Assembly (NCBI GenBank): GCA_903859375.1
Contig: CAIOMK010000022.1
Span: 1-44,740 of the forward strand
Source of the DNA: Candidatus Moraniibacteriota bacterium
Lineage (GTDB): Bacteria > Patescibacteriota > Minisyncoccia > Moranbacterales > UBA1568
Direction: 5' to 3'
DNA length: 44,740 nt
Position numbers and translations under genes: made by a program. The notes under the pieces are model-generated. The model made no database searches and was not told the DNA's origin. It saw only the letters and a program-made list of their open reading frames with translations. This document shows positions 1 through 9,016 of this stretch, in pieces. Position 1 is the first letter of the stretch, and every line of letters starts with the position of its first letter.

Positions 1-147
1 CAGCATCGGAAAATCCCCTCTCAAAGCCACGAAATATTCGATTTTCCGTTTTCAGCGATCGCGTCAATTCGATGACGGCACGACCTCGCGATAGTTCAGG
101 TTGCAGTCGGTACGGGTGCCGGGCCCGGTACAGTCGACCGCCTTGCC
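1..147. repeat. 144-bp direct repeat, copy A (3' end of the TSP1 gene)
   Basis: Bases 1-147 match 3102-3245 almost base for base: by eye 4 substitutions and one 3-base indel. The copy covers the last ~28 codons of the neighbouring minus-strand gene and its downstream flank, which includes a 9-bp inverted repeat (CGGAAAATC at 7-15, GATTTTCCG at 40-48) that could act as a weak terminator. The repeat is cut by the window edge, so its real left end is unknown. Confidence 0.9.
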
Positions 148-2904
148 ACACATGTTTCTGAGTCTCCATGACATCTCGCTCTGGCAGTGAAGTGCTTTGG
201 ATGCTTCGCAGGTATTGGTGCAAGAAGCACTGCAGTTCGCCTGACTCCCTCCATACGGTCCGACACAGGTCCAGGTCCAGTCGGGTTCGCCATAAGTGGA
301 ACCAGTAGCTACCTGATTGGTGACCGTATTCCCTGGAGCACAAAGCGCCATTGTCCATGGTGATGCGTTCTGATCCGTACTTTTGTCCGGAGTGGCACAC
401 GTGCCGGGGATAGCCACGAGAACCGTGACCGTCTGGGCAGGAGCCGTGCCACCAGCACCGGAACAAGAGAGGGTGTAGTTCATATCGGTTGTCGGTGAAA
501 TATCCAAAAAGCCGGAGGATCCCCGAGTGCCGGACCATCCACCGGAGGCGGTACAAGTGACGCCGTATCCGGTCGTGGACCAGTAGAGCGTGGTGGAAGG
601 AGACTCAGGATTTACGGTAGTCAAAGGAGAAACGAGGAACGACAGCGTAGTTGGGTCGTACGAAGCAATCGTGCTGATAGTAATGAACCGTGCGAGCGAA
701 CCGCCGTCACCGGAGCAGGTGAGGGTATAGGTCGTAGTGGCAGAAGGAGAAACGGCGAGCGATCCGGTCAGCGCCTTGGCTCCCGACCAACCGTTCGAAG
801 CGGTGCAGGAAACGTTGGTACCGGATGCGGACCATGTGAGGGTTGCCGGAGACACAATGACACCGTTGTTCCATGCGACTGCATTCTTGTCGGTCGTGAA
901 TGAGACGGATGGTGCCACGACACATATTCCTGTATTGCATGACTGGGATGTGGAACCGGAACAGGTTGCTCCACCACCGGACGGAGTCGGATTGGTACAG
1001 GTGCGGGTCTGGGTTCCTCCTCCACAGGTGACGGAGCAGGAGCTCCAACCGGACCACCCGCCATTGATAACAGGGACGGGATTGACGGTGACATTGATGT
1101 ACGCGGTACTGGTCGACAGCTCTCTATGACCATTCGGGAGTGTTCCAGTTAATAGGATTCGAACAACCGTCGGGGACGAAACGGTCGGCGCGATAAGTGT
1201 ACCGGAGCCATGTCCAGAACCGCGATTTGTTGAAAACACGGAAACGCTTCCCGAATATGGGCTCGTAAACGAAGCTGTTAACGTACTGTTGATAGAACTT
1301 GGTCCACCTACTACCGTAAAACCACTACCTATTATTATTCCGCGGAACTCTGAGCTTCCGGTTATTGTAATCGGATTTCCCGATGTATATGAAGTCGCAT
1401 TCGAATTCGCGGCGAAATGAAAAGTTACTGTTGCATTGTTTCTGCGAACTATACACGTACCCCACGGCATACACTGGGACGTATTATACGTAAACGAATA
1501 TGGCATGTTCCAACTCACCGCCTCCGCCTTCTGCACCGACAAAAATGACCCAAGCATGATGAGCGGGAAGAGGAACAGACCGATGCGGTTCTTGCCAGCA
1601 CCACGTTTCAAGACGAATTTCCACACAATGAGTCCGAGGCTGATGACAAAGAGAACCGAGACGATGACGAAGAGGAGTGCCTTGGATGTCAGGCCCGTTG
1701 ATTGGTCCGCGGTCTCGGTGACGGGAACCGTGGAAGCAACTTCCTTCGGAGTCGTCACATCCCCTTCAATCGTGCGGGTATCGAGAATATTCCCGTCTTT
1801 GTCGGTGAGGGTGATGGTGGCTGAAGCGTCAGGACAGGCCGTCGTGGTCTGGGCCGAGAGTATCGTCTTGATATCGGTCGCCGAGGTCGACTGAGTCAGA
1901 GGAGCGATGCAGGCAATACCCGTGGAATCCGCGACTGAGAGGGTCGCAGTGACGGTGTCGATTTTCGCGCCTTCTCCGGTGCGTGATCCGGGGAACGTAT
2001 CAGCCGACGGGGTCCAGAAGAGGGTGGCGCTCAGGGTCTCGCCTTGGGCATAGGTTCCCTTGTCGAGGGAGACGGTTTGGATAGTGGCGCTCGCCCCTTG
2101 AATGACATAGTGAGCAGTGATGGTCGCGGAGACCGGGGCCGTGTCTTGTTTCAAGACGACGGTGAAGTCATAGGCCTGGGGAGTGGAGGCCTTGGGGATG
2201 GTGATACTGATATCCTTCTTCTCTTTCGGGGCGAAAGTGATGGGGGTCTTGGCCGGGTAGTCGAGTTTCACTGAGGGGCCATAGACGGTACGACGGAAGG
2301 TGTCGAAAAAGGGAGTGACCGTGAGTGGAGTGGTCGAGGTATTCTCGGCCGGACAAATCAAAGTCAGCTCCTCGTCTTTGGAAACGTCGACACCCTGGTC
2401 GAGGGTGTAGTCCCTGCCGGCAACGGAGAGGTGGCAGGTGCTTGGATTGATGGCGATATGATTTCCTGATCCCGTGAAGGTGACCTTGCCCGGATTGGCG
2501 AGGCCAAGCATGAGTCCGCCAGTGGTCTTGGCGATGACCCAGAGGTCATAGGAGCCGGAAAGAAAAGCTGGAGCTGTATAGATGACGTCACGATGGAGGG
2601 AGCCATTCGCGGAAACAGTCGCTGTTTCGGTCGCGATGAAAGAATCGACGGTTTCCTGTGTCTGGGTGGTGGTTTTGATGATCTCGATGCCGTATCGGAT
2701 ATCGGGCTGTGGGATGGCGCTCCGGTTCTCGATATCAAGGCCGATGGTGACGGTATTCCCCTCCTGGGAGATCGTCGCATTGGACAAATTGATATCGGCG
2801 AGGATGGTTCCCTCGGTCGGCTGTGGATCCGGCACGGTCTGGGCGGAAGAGATCGTCGGAGAGAAGAAGAGTACAAAGAATGAAAGAAGGAGGGCGCGGC
2901 GCAT
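64..2904 (-). CDS. Secreted/membrane modular protein with thrombospondin type-1 repeat
   Basis: A 946-residue cell-surface protein. From the ATG at 2904 it has a signal peptide (residues 1-22), two beta-rich extracellular stretches (about 23-270 and 271-400), a membrane segment (~408-432) followed by basic residues, and a second hydrophobic segment (~441-456) ending in AEA, which resembles an internal signal peptide. Then come an Ig-like stretch, a typical TSP1 repeat (614-661, WSGWSSC then [10 protein letters not shown]), two related repeats each with GWSG and a TCSG/SCSG end (~665-830), and a Cys-rich tail. TSP1 repeats usually mediate adhesion, so attachment to a host or neighbouring cell is plausible but inferred. 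An in-frame TTG lies 24 bases upstream; ATG was preferred because the signal peptide starts there. The N-terminal half resembles the next gene (3360-4082). The whole may be a fusion of two secreted proteins. Confidence 0.85.
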   Translation of the reverse strand: MRRALLLSFFVLFFSPTISSAQTVPDPQPTEGTILADINLSNATISQEGNTVTIGLDIENRSAIPQPDIRYGIEIIKTTTQTQETVDSFIATETATVSANGSLHRDVIYTAPAFLSGSYDLWVIAKTTGGLMLGLANPGKVTFTGSGNHIAINPSTCHLSVAGRDYTLDQGVDVSKDEELTLICPAENTSTTPLTVTPFFDTFRRTVYGPSVKLDYPAKTPITFAPKEKKDISITIPKASTPQAYDFTVVLKQDTAPVSATITAHYVIQGASATIQTVSLDKGTYAQGETLSATLFWTPSADTFPGSRTGEGAKIDTVTATLSVADSTGIACIAPLTQSTSATDIKTILSAQTTTACPDASATITLTDKDGNILDTRTIEGDVTTPKEVASTVPVTETADQSTGLTSKALLFVIVSVLFVISLGLIVWKFVLKRGAGKNRIGLFLFPLIMLGSFLSVQKAEAVSWNMPYSFTYNTSQCMPWGTCIVRRNNATVTFHFAANSNATSYTSGNPITITGSSEFRGIIIGSGFTVVGGPSSINSTLTASFTSPYSGSVSVFSTNRGSGHGSGTLIAPTVSSPTVVRILLTGTLPNGHRELSTSTAYINVTVNPVPVINGGWSGWSSCSVTCGGGTQTRTCTNPTPSGGGATCSGSTSQSCNTGICVVAPSVSFTTDKNAVAWNNGVIVSPATLTWSASGTNVSCTASNGWSGAKALTGSLAVSPSATTTYTLTCSGDGGSLARFITISTIASYDPTTLSFLVSPLTTVNPESPSTTLYWSTTGYGVTCTASGGWSGTRGSSGFLDISPTTDMNYTLSCSGAGGTAPAQTVTVLVAIPGTCATPDKSTDQNASPWTMALCAPGNTVTNQVATGSTYGEPDWTWTCVGPYGGSQANCSASCTNTCEASKALHCQSEMSWRLRNMCGKAVDCTGPGTRTDCNLNYREVVPSSN

Positions 2905-3101
2905 AGGATTCGATTTTATGTTTGTCAACGATTGACTTCGGAAACCGTCCCGTCTCCTCGCATCAGGTACGAATCGGCTTGGAGCACGGAGTCACAGCAA
3001 GAGGAGCGTGAGGAATTGCCTGACAGGGTGGGGAAACACGCCAGCCGGAATCGTACAATTTTGGTCGGGTCCGCATACCGGTATGATTCAAAATTGAAGT
3101 T
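2905..3101. other. Spacer upstream of the TSP1 gene
   Basis: This 197-base spacer lies between the TSP1 gene start and direct-repeat copy B. I see no open reading frame with a plausible ribosome site and no clear hairpin terminator. A TTGACA lies 20-25 bases before the ATG, but without a -10 box at a usable distance. The spacer plus repeat copy B and the following 114 bases make a 455-base stretch without an intact gene. Confidence 0.5.
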
Positions 3102-3245
3102 CAGCATCGGAAAATCCCCTCTCAAAGCCACGAAATATTCGATTTTCCGTTTTCAGCAATCACATCAATTCGACGGCGCGACCTCGCGATAGTTCAGGTT
3201 GCAGTCGGTACGGGTGCCGGGCCCGGTACAGTCGACCGCCTTGCC
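3102..3245. repeat. 144-bp direct repeat, copy B
   Basis: This is the second copy of bases 1-147, in the same orientation. It carries the same inverted repeat (3108-3116 and 3141-3149) and the same terminal coding segment. Similarity stops abruptly after the codons for GKA (3245), where the sequence becomes unrelated. It is a truncated duplicate of a gene end, not a mobile-element terminus, as far as I can see. Confidence 0.9.
3165..3245 (-). pseudogene. 3'-end remnant of a TSP1-protein paralog
   Basis: On the minus strand this segment encodes the C-terminal 26 residues of the TSP1 protein ([20 protein letters not shown], then EVAPSN and a stop), in frame and with only one residue missing and one changed. 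No upstream coding part is attached. The intact short paralog at 3360-4082 lies just upstream in the direction of transcription. The two pieces are most simply read as the start and the end of one duplicated gene whose middle was deleted; this is inference from order, orientation and similarity. Confidence 0.7.
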
Positions 3246-3359
3246 GGATAGAAAAGGTCGGGTTCCTTATACACGTATTTTCTCCAAAGATGACACGCTC
3301 CTTTTGAAAACAAACATGTGACGCATACTCGTTTGTATTATGGTTCGTAGCGAAAAATA

Positions 3360-4082
3360 CTATTGCTTCTCACCTTTTCGAAAAGACCAAAGCAAGATGA
3401 TACTGACGCTCAGAATAAACAATATCGAGATGATGACAACGGCGGTGGTCTTGAGGTCTGTCTGGGCAGTTGGATGATTCATATCGAAAGCCCGAACGGG
3501 CGCGGCCGTCTCGACGATCGGTGCCGAACCGTCCCCGATGACGATTATTTTCGGCTCGTTGACGGTCCACGACCCAAGAGAAATACCGTTCCAGTCGGAA
3601 AAGGTGGCCGATACGGAAGGCTGAATGCAGTCGGCGGTCGTGGTGAGATGGAATATCGGATTAAGATCCGAGATGGGGAACGTCGTCGCAAGCGGTTCGG
3701 CACAGGCGACTCCTTTGGAATCGGTAAGTCCGAGATTCAAGGAAAACTTCGGGGTATCGGCGGCTTCACGATGGGAATCCGCATATCCCTTGGCCAGAGG
3801 TGAGTTCAGGGAAAGAGAGACCGCTATGACATCGCCCGCCACAGGGCCGGCCTTGTTAATCGAGACAGCGAGAGAATCGATGCCGATGACGGTACCGGGG
3901 GTCTCGATCGCCGCCGCCGAAAGGTATGCGCGGTACTCGACGCGCTGGGCATCGGTCAGCTTGGCGACGTCGGCTCCGGACGTGATACTGTCGAAGAAAG
4001 CCGGCTTCGGGGTCACTGCGAAAGAGACTCCTGGGAAAAGGAGCAGGCTCGCAAAAAGCGAGGCGATGACGACACGATGCAT
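3360..4082 (-). CDS. Short secreted/membrane paralog of the TSP1 protein N-terminal module
   Basis: A 240-residue protein with a signal peptide (about 1-22, ending VSFA), an extracellular beta-rich domain, and a single C-terminal membrane helix (~212-233) followed by RKGEKQ. It would be anchored with most of its mass outside. The stretch DSKGVACAEP...TTADCIQPSVSATFSDWNG matches [10 protein letters not shown]...[19 protein letters not shown] of the 946-residue neighbour, and both are followed by a membrane helix, so they are paralogs. ATG at 4082 was chosen because it starts the signal peptide; the TTG 24 bases upstream is less likely. Function is unknown. The two conserved cysteines may form a disulphide. 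No promoter was recognised. Confidence 0.75.
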   Translation of the reverse strand: MHRVVIASLFASLLLFPGVSFAVTPKPAFFDSITSGADVAKLTDAQRVEYRAYLSAAAIETPGTVIGIDSLAVSINKAGPVAGDVIAVSLSLNSPLAKGYADSHREAADTPKFSLNLGLTDSKGVACAEPLATTFPISDLNPIFHLTTTADCIQPSVSATFSDWNGISLGSWTVNEPKIIVIGDGSAPIVETAAPVRAFDMNHPTAQTDLKTTAVVIISILFILSVSIILLWSFRKGEKQ

Positions 4083-4262
4083 ATTGTTTTGTTTTACACT
4101 GAACAACCAAACGTTTCGTATGTGATAAATATATCAAAAATATGGAAACTTGAGAAGAGATTATCCCAAAATAAAGTCATCCCGCATGGCCGTATACGAC
4201 TTTTTCGATTTGTAAAAGATAAAAAAACACATCCGATACGGTAATGGTTCCGTTTAACGCAA

Positions 4263-4299
4263 TAAAAAAGAACGGGCGACATTCAGAGTCAGCCCGTTC
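4263..4299 (-). terminator. Intrinsic terminator after the 4335-4778 gene
   Basis: An 8-bp perfect stem GAACGGGC/GCCCGTTC (4270-4277, 4292-4299) with a 14-base loop is followed on the minus strand by six T. It sits 36 bases after the stop of the minus-strand gene. Confidence 0.8.
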
Positions 4300-4334
4300 A
4301 GTATTCTTGTTTCATATATCGAAACGCACCCATC

Positions 4335-4778
4335 TCACCTCCCGATTGATCTGTGAAACCATCGCGCCAACGGGGAACGGTTTACATCAGCGGTCATACC
4401 GAGACAGCGTCTAAAGTCCGAAAGTGGCAGGTTCACCATGAGGGTATATTCGACCCGCGTATCAGGAATGATACTCACAGAAAGATTGAACTCTCCGATG
4501 GTGTTGTCCCATTTGCATGACTCGATACCGAACAGTACGTCATGTGACGAGAGGTAGAGGATACGCTTCATATCCCCGCGTATGCTACGGATCAAGATAT
4601 CTTTCGTATACCAATCCAAAAACGCATCCAGATTTCCCATCTGGCTCACCTTTTTCCATTTCCCAAGATGCAGGATATGGAGATCTGGGTCTCCCAGGGA
4701 GCCAAGAAAACTGGTAAGCGGACCATCATCATATAAGGATGAGGAACCGATGGTCGACATTTTCAATGATTTCATCAT
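4335..4778 (-). CDS. Hypothetical protein, 147 residues
   Basis: I do not recognise a family. The start at 4778 is set by a strong ribosome site (GAGGAGG about 8 bases upstream of ATG ATG); the longer frame to 4853 lacks one. The protein has no signal peptide or membrane helix. It alternates short hydrophobic strands with polar stretches (for example DLHILHLGKWKKV, FNLSVSIIPDTRVEYTLMVN), which suggests a soluble alpha/beta fold. It stands alone between lepA and the surface-protein genes, with its own terminator. The good ribosome site and terminator support a real gene. Confidence 0.6.
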   Translation of the reverse strand: MMKSLKMSTIGSSSLYDDGPLTSFLGSLGDPDLHILHLGKWKKVSQMGNLDAFLDWYTKDILIRSIRGDMKRILYLSSHDVLFGIESCKWDNTIGEFNLSVSIIPDTRVEYTLMVNLPLSDFRRCLGMTADVNRSPLARWFHRSIGR

Positions 4779-4906
4779 ACTTCCATCCCTCCTCGAGATG
4801 TGTGATATGTGTGGTTTGAAATTATTAAGGAAAAGACACCTGATTGATATCACGATTCCACGATTCCGTCGAGTAGACAGAGGGAAAATGCCTCTATGGT
4901 ACGGAA

Positions 4907-6796
4907 TTATTTCTTTAAGATGGACAAAAATGCCTCGGATGGGATAGACACGCGCCCGATGGATTCCATGCGCTTTTTCCCCTTCTTCTGCTTCTCGAGG
5001 AGTTTTTTCTTGCGTGAAAAGTCGCCACCGTACAGCTTGGCAGTCACGTCTTTTCGGAACGCCGAGATGGTCGCCCGGGCGATCACCTTGCCACCGATAG
5101 TCGCCTGGATGGACACGGCGAAGTTCTGACGAGGAATGGAATCTTTGAGCTTCTCAGTCGTCCGCTTCCCTTCGTCGAAGGCGCGCTCCCGTGGGATCAT
5201 CCGCGAAAATGCGTCGATACGGTCCCCCGCGACCAATATGTCGAGCTTGACCACATCGCTTGCGCGATAGCCGATCGGTTCATAGTTCATCGAAGCATAT
5301 CCGGCCGTCGCACTTTTGAGTTCATCATGGAAATTGACGATCACGTCCATAAGGGGCGCGTGGAAGACAAGCAGTACGCGCTCGGCATCGATGTATTCGG
5401 TATTCTTGTACTCCGCCCGGATAGACTGTGACAGGTTCATGACATTGCCGAGGTATTCGCTCGGAACGACAACCGAAAGTTCGACATAGGGTTCGAAAAT
5501 CTTCTCGATGACGGCGGGGTCCGGCATATCGACCGGTGAGTACATCGGGACACGTGCACCGCTACGGAGCTGAAGTTCATACACGACCGACGGTGTCGTG
5601 ATGGTCGGTTCCATACCGAATTCACGACGAAGACGCTCCTGGATTATTTCCATGTGAAGCAGACCGAGGAATCCGCATCGGAATCCGCGACCAAGTGCCT
5701 GATTGGACTCCGGTTCAAATACGAAGGCGGCGTCATTGAGACGGAGCTTGTCGAGCCCGTCACGCATCAGGCCGTATTCATCCCCTTCCACGGGATAGAA
5801 ACTCGCATAAACGACCGGCTTCATCTCGTGATACCCCGGAAGAGCTTCCACTTTGACGGTCTCACGTTCACGGGGACGGAGCGTGACCGTATCACCGACA
5901 CGACAGTAGGCCACTTCTTTGAGCCCGGTCGCGATATATCCGATATCACCGGCTGAGAGCTCCTTGCCGGCGACGAAGTGCGGATGGAACGTGCCGACTT
6001 CGATCGCGAGACTTTCCTGTCCCGTTCCGATCATGTGCAGTGCGGTATCGCGCGATACCGTACCATCGACAAGCCGGACATAGGCTACCACCCCTTTGTA
6101 CGTATCGTAAACGGAATCGAAAATCAACGCGCGAAGAGGCTTCTCGGCGTCGCCACTCGGCGCCGGAACCTTCTCGACAACCCGATCGAGGATCTCACGC
6201 ACGCCAAGACCAGTCTTGCCCGACGCGAGCAGGATATCGTCTTCTTTGCATCCGAGAATATGGACTATTTCTTTTTTGGTCTTGTCCACCTGCGCGTTCG
6301 GCAAGTCTATCTTGTTCACGACCGGGATGATCTCGAGTCCCTGTTCGATAGCGAGGTACAGGTTCGCCAATGTCTGTGCCTGCACACCCTTGGTCGCATC
6401 GACAAGCAAAACCGCGCCCTCGACCGCCGCCAATGATCGTGACACCTCGTAATGAAAATCCACGTGTCCGGGCGTGTCGATCAGATTCAGGATATAATCG
6501 GTATCGGACTGACTCTCTTGTATGCCAGGCTGGCCGCTCTCCGAGGTTTTCGCTCCCGCCACAATTCCCGCTTCCGTTGTCTGCTGACTGTTCTGCTTGC
6601 GGTACCGCATCCGGACCGGCTGAAGTTTGATTGTGATGCCTCGCTCCCGTTCGAGATCCATCTGATCAAGGAGTTGTTCCTTCATTTTGCGATCCTCGAC
6701 GGTGTGCGTGTATTCTATAAGACGATCGGCCAGGGTGCTTTTCCCGTGGTCGATATGAGCGATGATACAAAAATTGCGGATAAGTCTCAGATCCAT
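4907..6796 (-). CDS. lepA: Elongation factor 4 (LepA), with an insertion in the G domain
   Basis: Ribosome-associated translational GTPase LepA/EF4, which acts on elongating or assembling ribosomes in the cytoplasm. The GTPase motifs are all present: HIDHGKST (14-21), RGITIK (52-57), DTPGHVDF (107-114), NKIDLPNA and ASGKTGLG. The LepA-specific C-terminal domain is complete (GGDFSRKKKLLEKQKKGKKR near the end). At 629 residues it is about 30 longer than usual. The excess lies between RMRYRK and DYILNLIDTPG (about 67-100), a Gln/Ser/Thr-rich insert in the strand before G3. The gene stands alone. No clear promoter or ribosome site was seen. Confidence 0.97.
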   Translation of the reverse strand: MDLRLIRNFCIIAHIDHGKSTLADRLIEYTHTVEDRKMKEQLLDQMDLERERGITIKLQPVRMRYRKQNSQQTTEAGIVAGAKTSESGQPGIQESQSDTDYILNLIDTPGHVDFHYEVSRSLAAVEGAVLLVDATKGVQAQTLANLYLAIEQGLEIIPVVNKIDLPNAQVDKTKKEIVHILGCKEDDILLASGKTGLGVREILDRVVEKVPAPSGDAEKPLRALIFDSVYDTYKGVVAYVRLVDGTVSRDTALHMIGTGQESLAIEVGTFHPHFVAGKELSAGDIGYIATGLKEVAYCRVGDTVTLRPRERETVKVEALPGYHEMKPVVYASFYPVEGDEYGLMRDGLDKLRLNDAAFVFEPESNQALGRGFRCGFLGLLHMEIIQERLRREFGMEPTITTPSVVYELQLRSGARVPMYSPVDMPDPAVIEKIFEPYVELSVVVPSEYLGNVMNLSQSIRAEYKNTEYIDAERVLLVFHAPLMDVIVNFHDELKSATAGYASMNYEPIGYRASDVVKLDILVAGDRIDAFSRMIPRERAFDEGKRTTEKLKDSIPRQNFAVSIQATIGGKVIARATISAFRKDVTAKLYGGDFSRKKKLLEKQKKGKKRMESIGRVSIPSEAFLSILKK

Positions 6797-7022
6797 AGGC
6801 TGACTGTACTGACAAAACGATATGAAAACCGCTACGAAAAGCTAGAATACCCGAAAATAAACAATAAATCAAGGCTTTCGAACCCTCCTGAACCATTCTA
6901 CAGGATTTCCATCGTTCCTTCCATCACCGACTTTGAAAGTTTTTGGCCAGACTACACCGCCACATCTCCGTGAACCGAAATGACACCGGTACGGTTTCGT
7001 TCACCGGGAGGCTACGACCGAC

Positions 7023-7056
7023 AAAAAAACACCTGGGAAATCCCGAGTGCTTTTTT
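7023..7056 (-). terminator. Terminator of the envelope operon after murJ
   Basis: An imperfect stem (CACTCGGGA / TCCCAGGTG on the minus strand, two mismatches) is flanked by seven A on one side and six T on the other, so it could work in both directions. It is the first terminator after the long minus-strand operon ending with murJ. Confidence 0.65.
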
Positions 7057-7166
7057 CTTTTTGTTTCAAAAATCGAAATTCCACATCCTACCGGTTCCAG
7101 TTCACAATTACCGATTGTCGGTTCCTGAGTCCCGTTTCCCCTTCCCCTGACTTTCGACACTATGAA

Positions 7167-7240
7167 CCCCGTACAGTCGCAGGGCGATCACGGGGCATGC
7201 CTCATGGGCTCCGTAAAGCCGTGCAACACGGCCTCGGGGT
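7167..7240. repeat. Hairpin repeat module, copy 1
   Basis: CCCCGTA at 7167-7173 pairs with CACGGGG at 7189-7195, followed by the palindrome GCATGC. A degraded second unit follows (CTCCGTAAAGCCGTG...CTCGGGG, 7209-7238) containing its own CCGTG/CACGG hairpin. The same arrangement occurs after rsmH (26643-26680). Function is unknown. Confidence 0.6.
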
Positions 7241-7256
7241 ACACTGTATAAACCAT

Positions 7257-7327
7257 CCACTCTCAGTATCCCGTTCTCATTCACAATTCGTATTTCGTCT
7301 TTCGCATTCCGCACTTCGACATTCGCA
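7257..7327. repeat. Degenerate heptad tract, family B
   Basis: Directly after the murJ stop codon the minus strand reads as successive seven-base words such as TGCGAAT, GTCGAAG, TGCGGAA, TGCGAAA, GACGAAA, TACGAAT and TGTGAAT. The core CTTTCGCATTCCGC on the plus strand recurs at 23775 and, with one change, at 35910. Confidence 0.6.
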
Positions 7328-7336
7328 ATACTCCGC

Positions 7337-9016
7337 CTACCATTCCCCCTTCTCCGGATGTCCCTCGACACTCGAGATGGCTTCCGGTGTACGGAGTACC
7401 TTGGCAAAAATGAATCGTCGCATCGAATGGTATTCCTCTATGCGGAACCAGTGACAAAGAAGAAGGAAGGTCCCGAGACCGAGTGCGCTTCCGAAGGAAA
7501 GTTGGAGAAACACCTTGACGAACGTATCGAGCGGTGACATCGCGAAAAAAGCAAAGACGGATTTCGACAACTGGGCGACGACGCCGGCAAGAATGGCCGC
7601 GAGAAAGATAAGGGCGTTCTCACGAAAAAATATGCCGTCATTCCAACCGACGACCTTCTTCCGAAGCGCGAGGAGCAGGAAAATAAAGTTCGCGATACTC
7701 CCAAGGGAAAAAGCGATTGCGAGTGCGTTCGTGCCGTGCCGGGGCAGAAGCGCTATGACCGCCACGACATAGATGACCTCGGCGATAAGTGCGAACAGAA
7801 GGGGTGTTTTGGTGTCCTGAAGCGCATAGAAGGCACGCGCGAAAAGAGGGATGAGTCCTTGTGCGAACAGACTCACCGAAAGCCAGGCGAGGACACCGAA
7901 CGTCGAGATCGTGTCGTTCCAATCGAACTGCCCGCTTCCCAGGATCACACGGACGACCTGCGCCCTATAGACGATGAAGAGCATCGAGATCGGTACGACG
8001 AAAAAGAGAATCCGCTTCGTCGTCCGGTACAGCGTGTCGAAAAAATCACCGTTCCGTTTCTCTGAGGCGGAAAATGAGAGCGTCGGAAACGCCGCGAGCG
8101 AGAACGACACCGCAAACAGTCCGATTGGAATCGCCTGGATATTGGAAGCGAGTGTGAATATCGCGAGACTCCCCGATACGAGAAAAGAAGCGAATACGGT
8201 CGTCAGGAACAGACTCATCTGATTTGCCGCGATGCCGAGCGTCCGAGGAATCATCAGGGTCACGACCCGACGGACCGCCCCGTCAAACGTGAGCGGGTGA
8301 CGGAACAGCGATGGGAAGAATCCCCTGCTCCTCACCGATGGAATCTGCACAATCATATGGAGAAGCGCCCCGAGAGCGACGCCCCATGCCAATCCGGACA
8401 TTCCGAACATCGGTACCATGAAGAGGATGCCTATGATGATGCCGATATTGTAGAGAATCGGTGCAAGCGAGTAGGCGGTGAAACACCGGAACGAAAGCAG
8501 CATCCCCCCGAAGACGGCGCTTGCTCCGAGTAGGAGCGGGGAAAGAAGCATGATCCGTGTCAGTTCGACGGTCATCATCCGTTTCTCTTCCGAAAACCCC
8601 GGCGTCAGGACAGAGACGATGAACGGTGCGAATATGATGGCGAGGATCGAACATCCGCCCAGAAGAAGCAGCATCCATTCCAGTACGCCGGCCGCGAGAT
8701 CGAGTGCCTCCTTTTTCTTTTTCTTTGATATGAATTCCGTAAAAACCGGAACGAACGCGGCGGAAAGCGCTCCCATCACGAGGAGATTGTACAGCGTGTC
8801 GGGAATACGGAATGCCGCATAATAGGCGTCGAGCGTATCGCCCGCACCGAAATGACCCGCAAGCAACCGGTCACGGAGAAACCCGAGTATCCGACTGGCT
8901 ATACCCGCAGAGGCGATGATGAACGCCGCGCCACCAATCGTTTTCGATTGGGAATCCGCGAAGCGTCCGAGTAAGGCCGTTTTTTGTTTCAACATCGTCA
9001 TCATACGCTTCATCAT
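7337..9016 (-). CDS. murJ: Lipid II flippase MurJ
   Basis: A 559-residue polytopic membrane protein of the MurJ/MviN family (MOP superfamily), which moves lipid II across the cytoplasmic membrane for peptidoglycan synthesis. The N-terminal signature is clear: ASRILGFLRDRLLAGHFG, then DAYYAAFRIPDTLYNLLVMGALSAAFVPVF. About 14 hydrophobic helices follow, and the length is typical. The start codon overlaps the stop of the upstream DUF4012 gene by ATGA (9013-9016), implying translational coupling. It is the last gene of the envelope operon. The linkage to rhamnose and glycosyltransferase genes could mean that it, or the operon, serves surface-polymer assembly too; the sequence alone does not distinguish this. 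Confidence 0.95.
   Translation of the reverse strand: MMKRMMTMLKQKTALLGRFADSQSKTIGGAAFIIASAGIASRILGFLRDRLLAGHFGAGDTLDAYYAAFRIPDTLYNLLVMGALSAAFVPVFTEFISKKKKKEALDLAAGVLEWMLLLLGGCSILAIIFAPFIVSVLTPGFSEEKRMMTVELTRIMLLSPLLLGASAVFGGMLLSFRCFTAYSLAPILYNIGIIIGILFMVPMFGMSGLAWGVALGALLHMIVQIPSVRSRGFFPSLFRHPLTFDGAVRRVVTLMIPRTLGIAANQMSLFLTTVFASFLVSGSLAIFTLASNIQAIPIGLFAVSFSLAAFPTLSFSASEKRNGDFFDTLYRTTKRILFFVVPISMLFIVYRAQVVRVILGSGQFDWNDTISTFGVLAWLSVSLFAQGLIPLFARAFYALQDTKTPLLFALIAEVIYVVAVIALLPRHGTNALAIAFSLGSIANFIFLLLALRKKVVGWNDGIFFRENALIFLAAILAGVVAQLSKSVFAFFAMSPLDTFVKVFLQLSFGSALGLGTFLLLCHWFRIEEYHSMRRFIFAKVLRTPEAISSVEGHPEKGEW

Larger units (their letters stand above)
6797..7336. other. 540-base spacer between murJ and lepA with repeat modules
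   Basis: No gene was found here. Reading in the direction of transcription from the murJ stop, it holds a degenerate heptad tract (7257-7327), a hairpin module (7167-7240), a short AAAGTC-type word (7142-7160), and an intrinsic terminator (7023-7056). The open frames on both strands are low-complexity products of these repeats. Confidence 0.7.

Noticed and set aside
4779-4853. 25-residue N-terminal extension of the 4335-4778 gene
   Set aside because: No ribosome site there, whereas GAGGAGG precedes the ATG at 4778.
6497-6598. Intein in lepA
   Set aside because: The insert is only about 34 residues and lacks the Cys/Ser start and His-Asn end of inteins.
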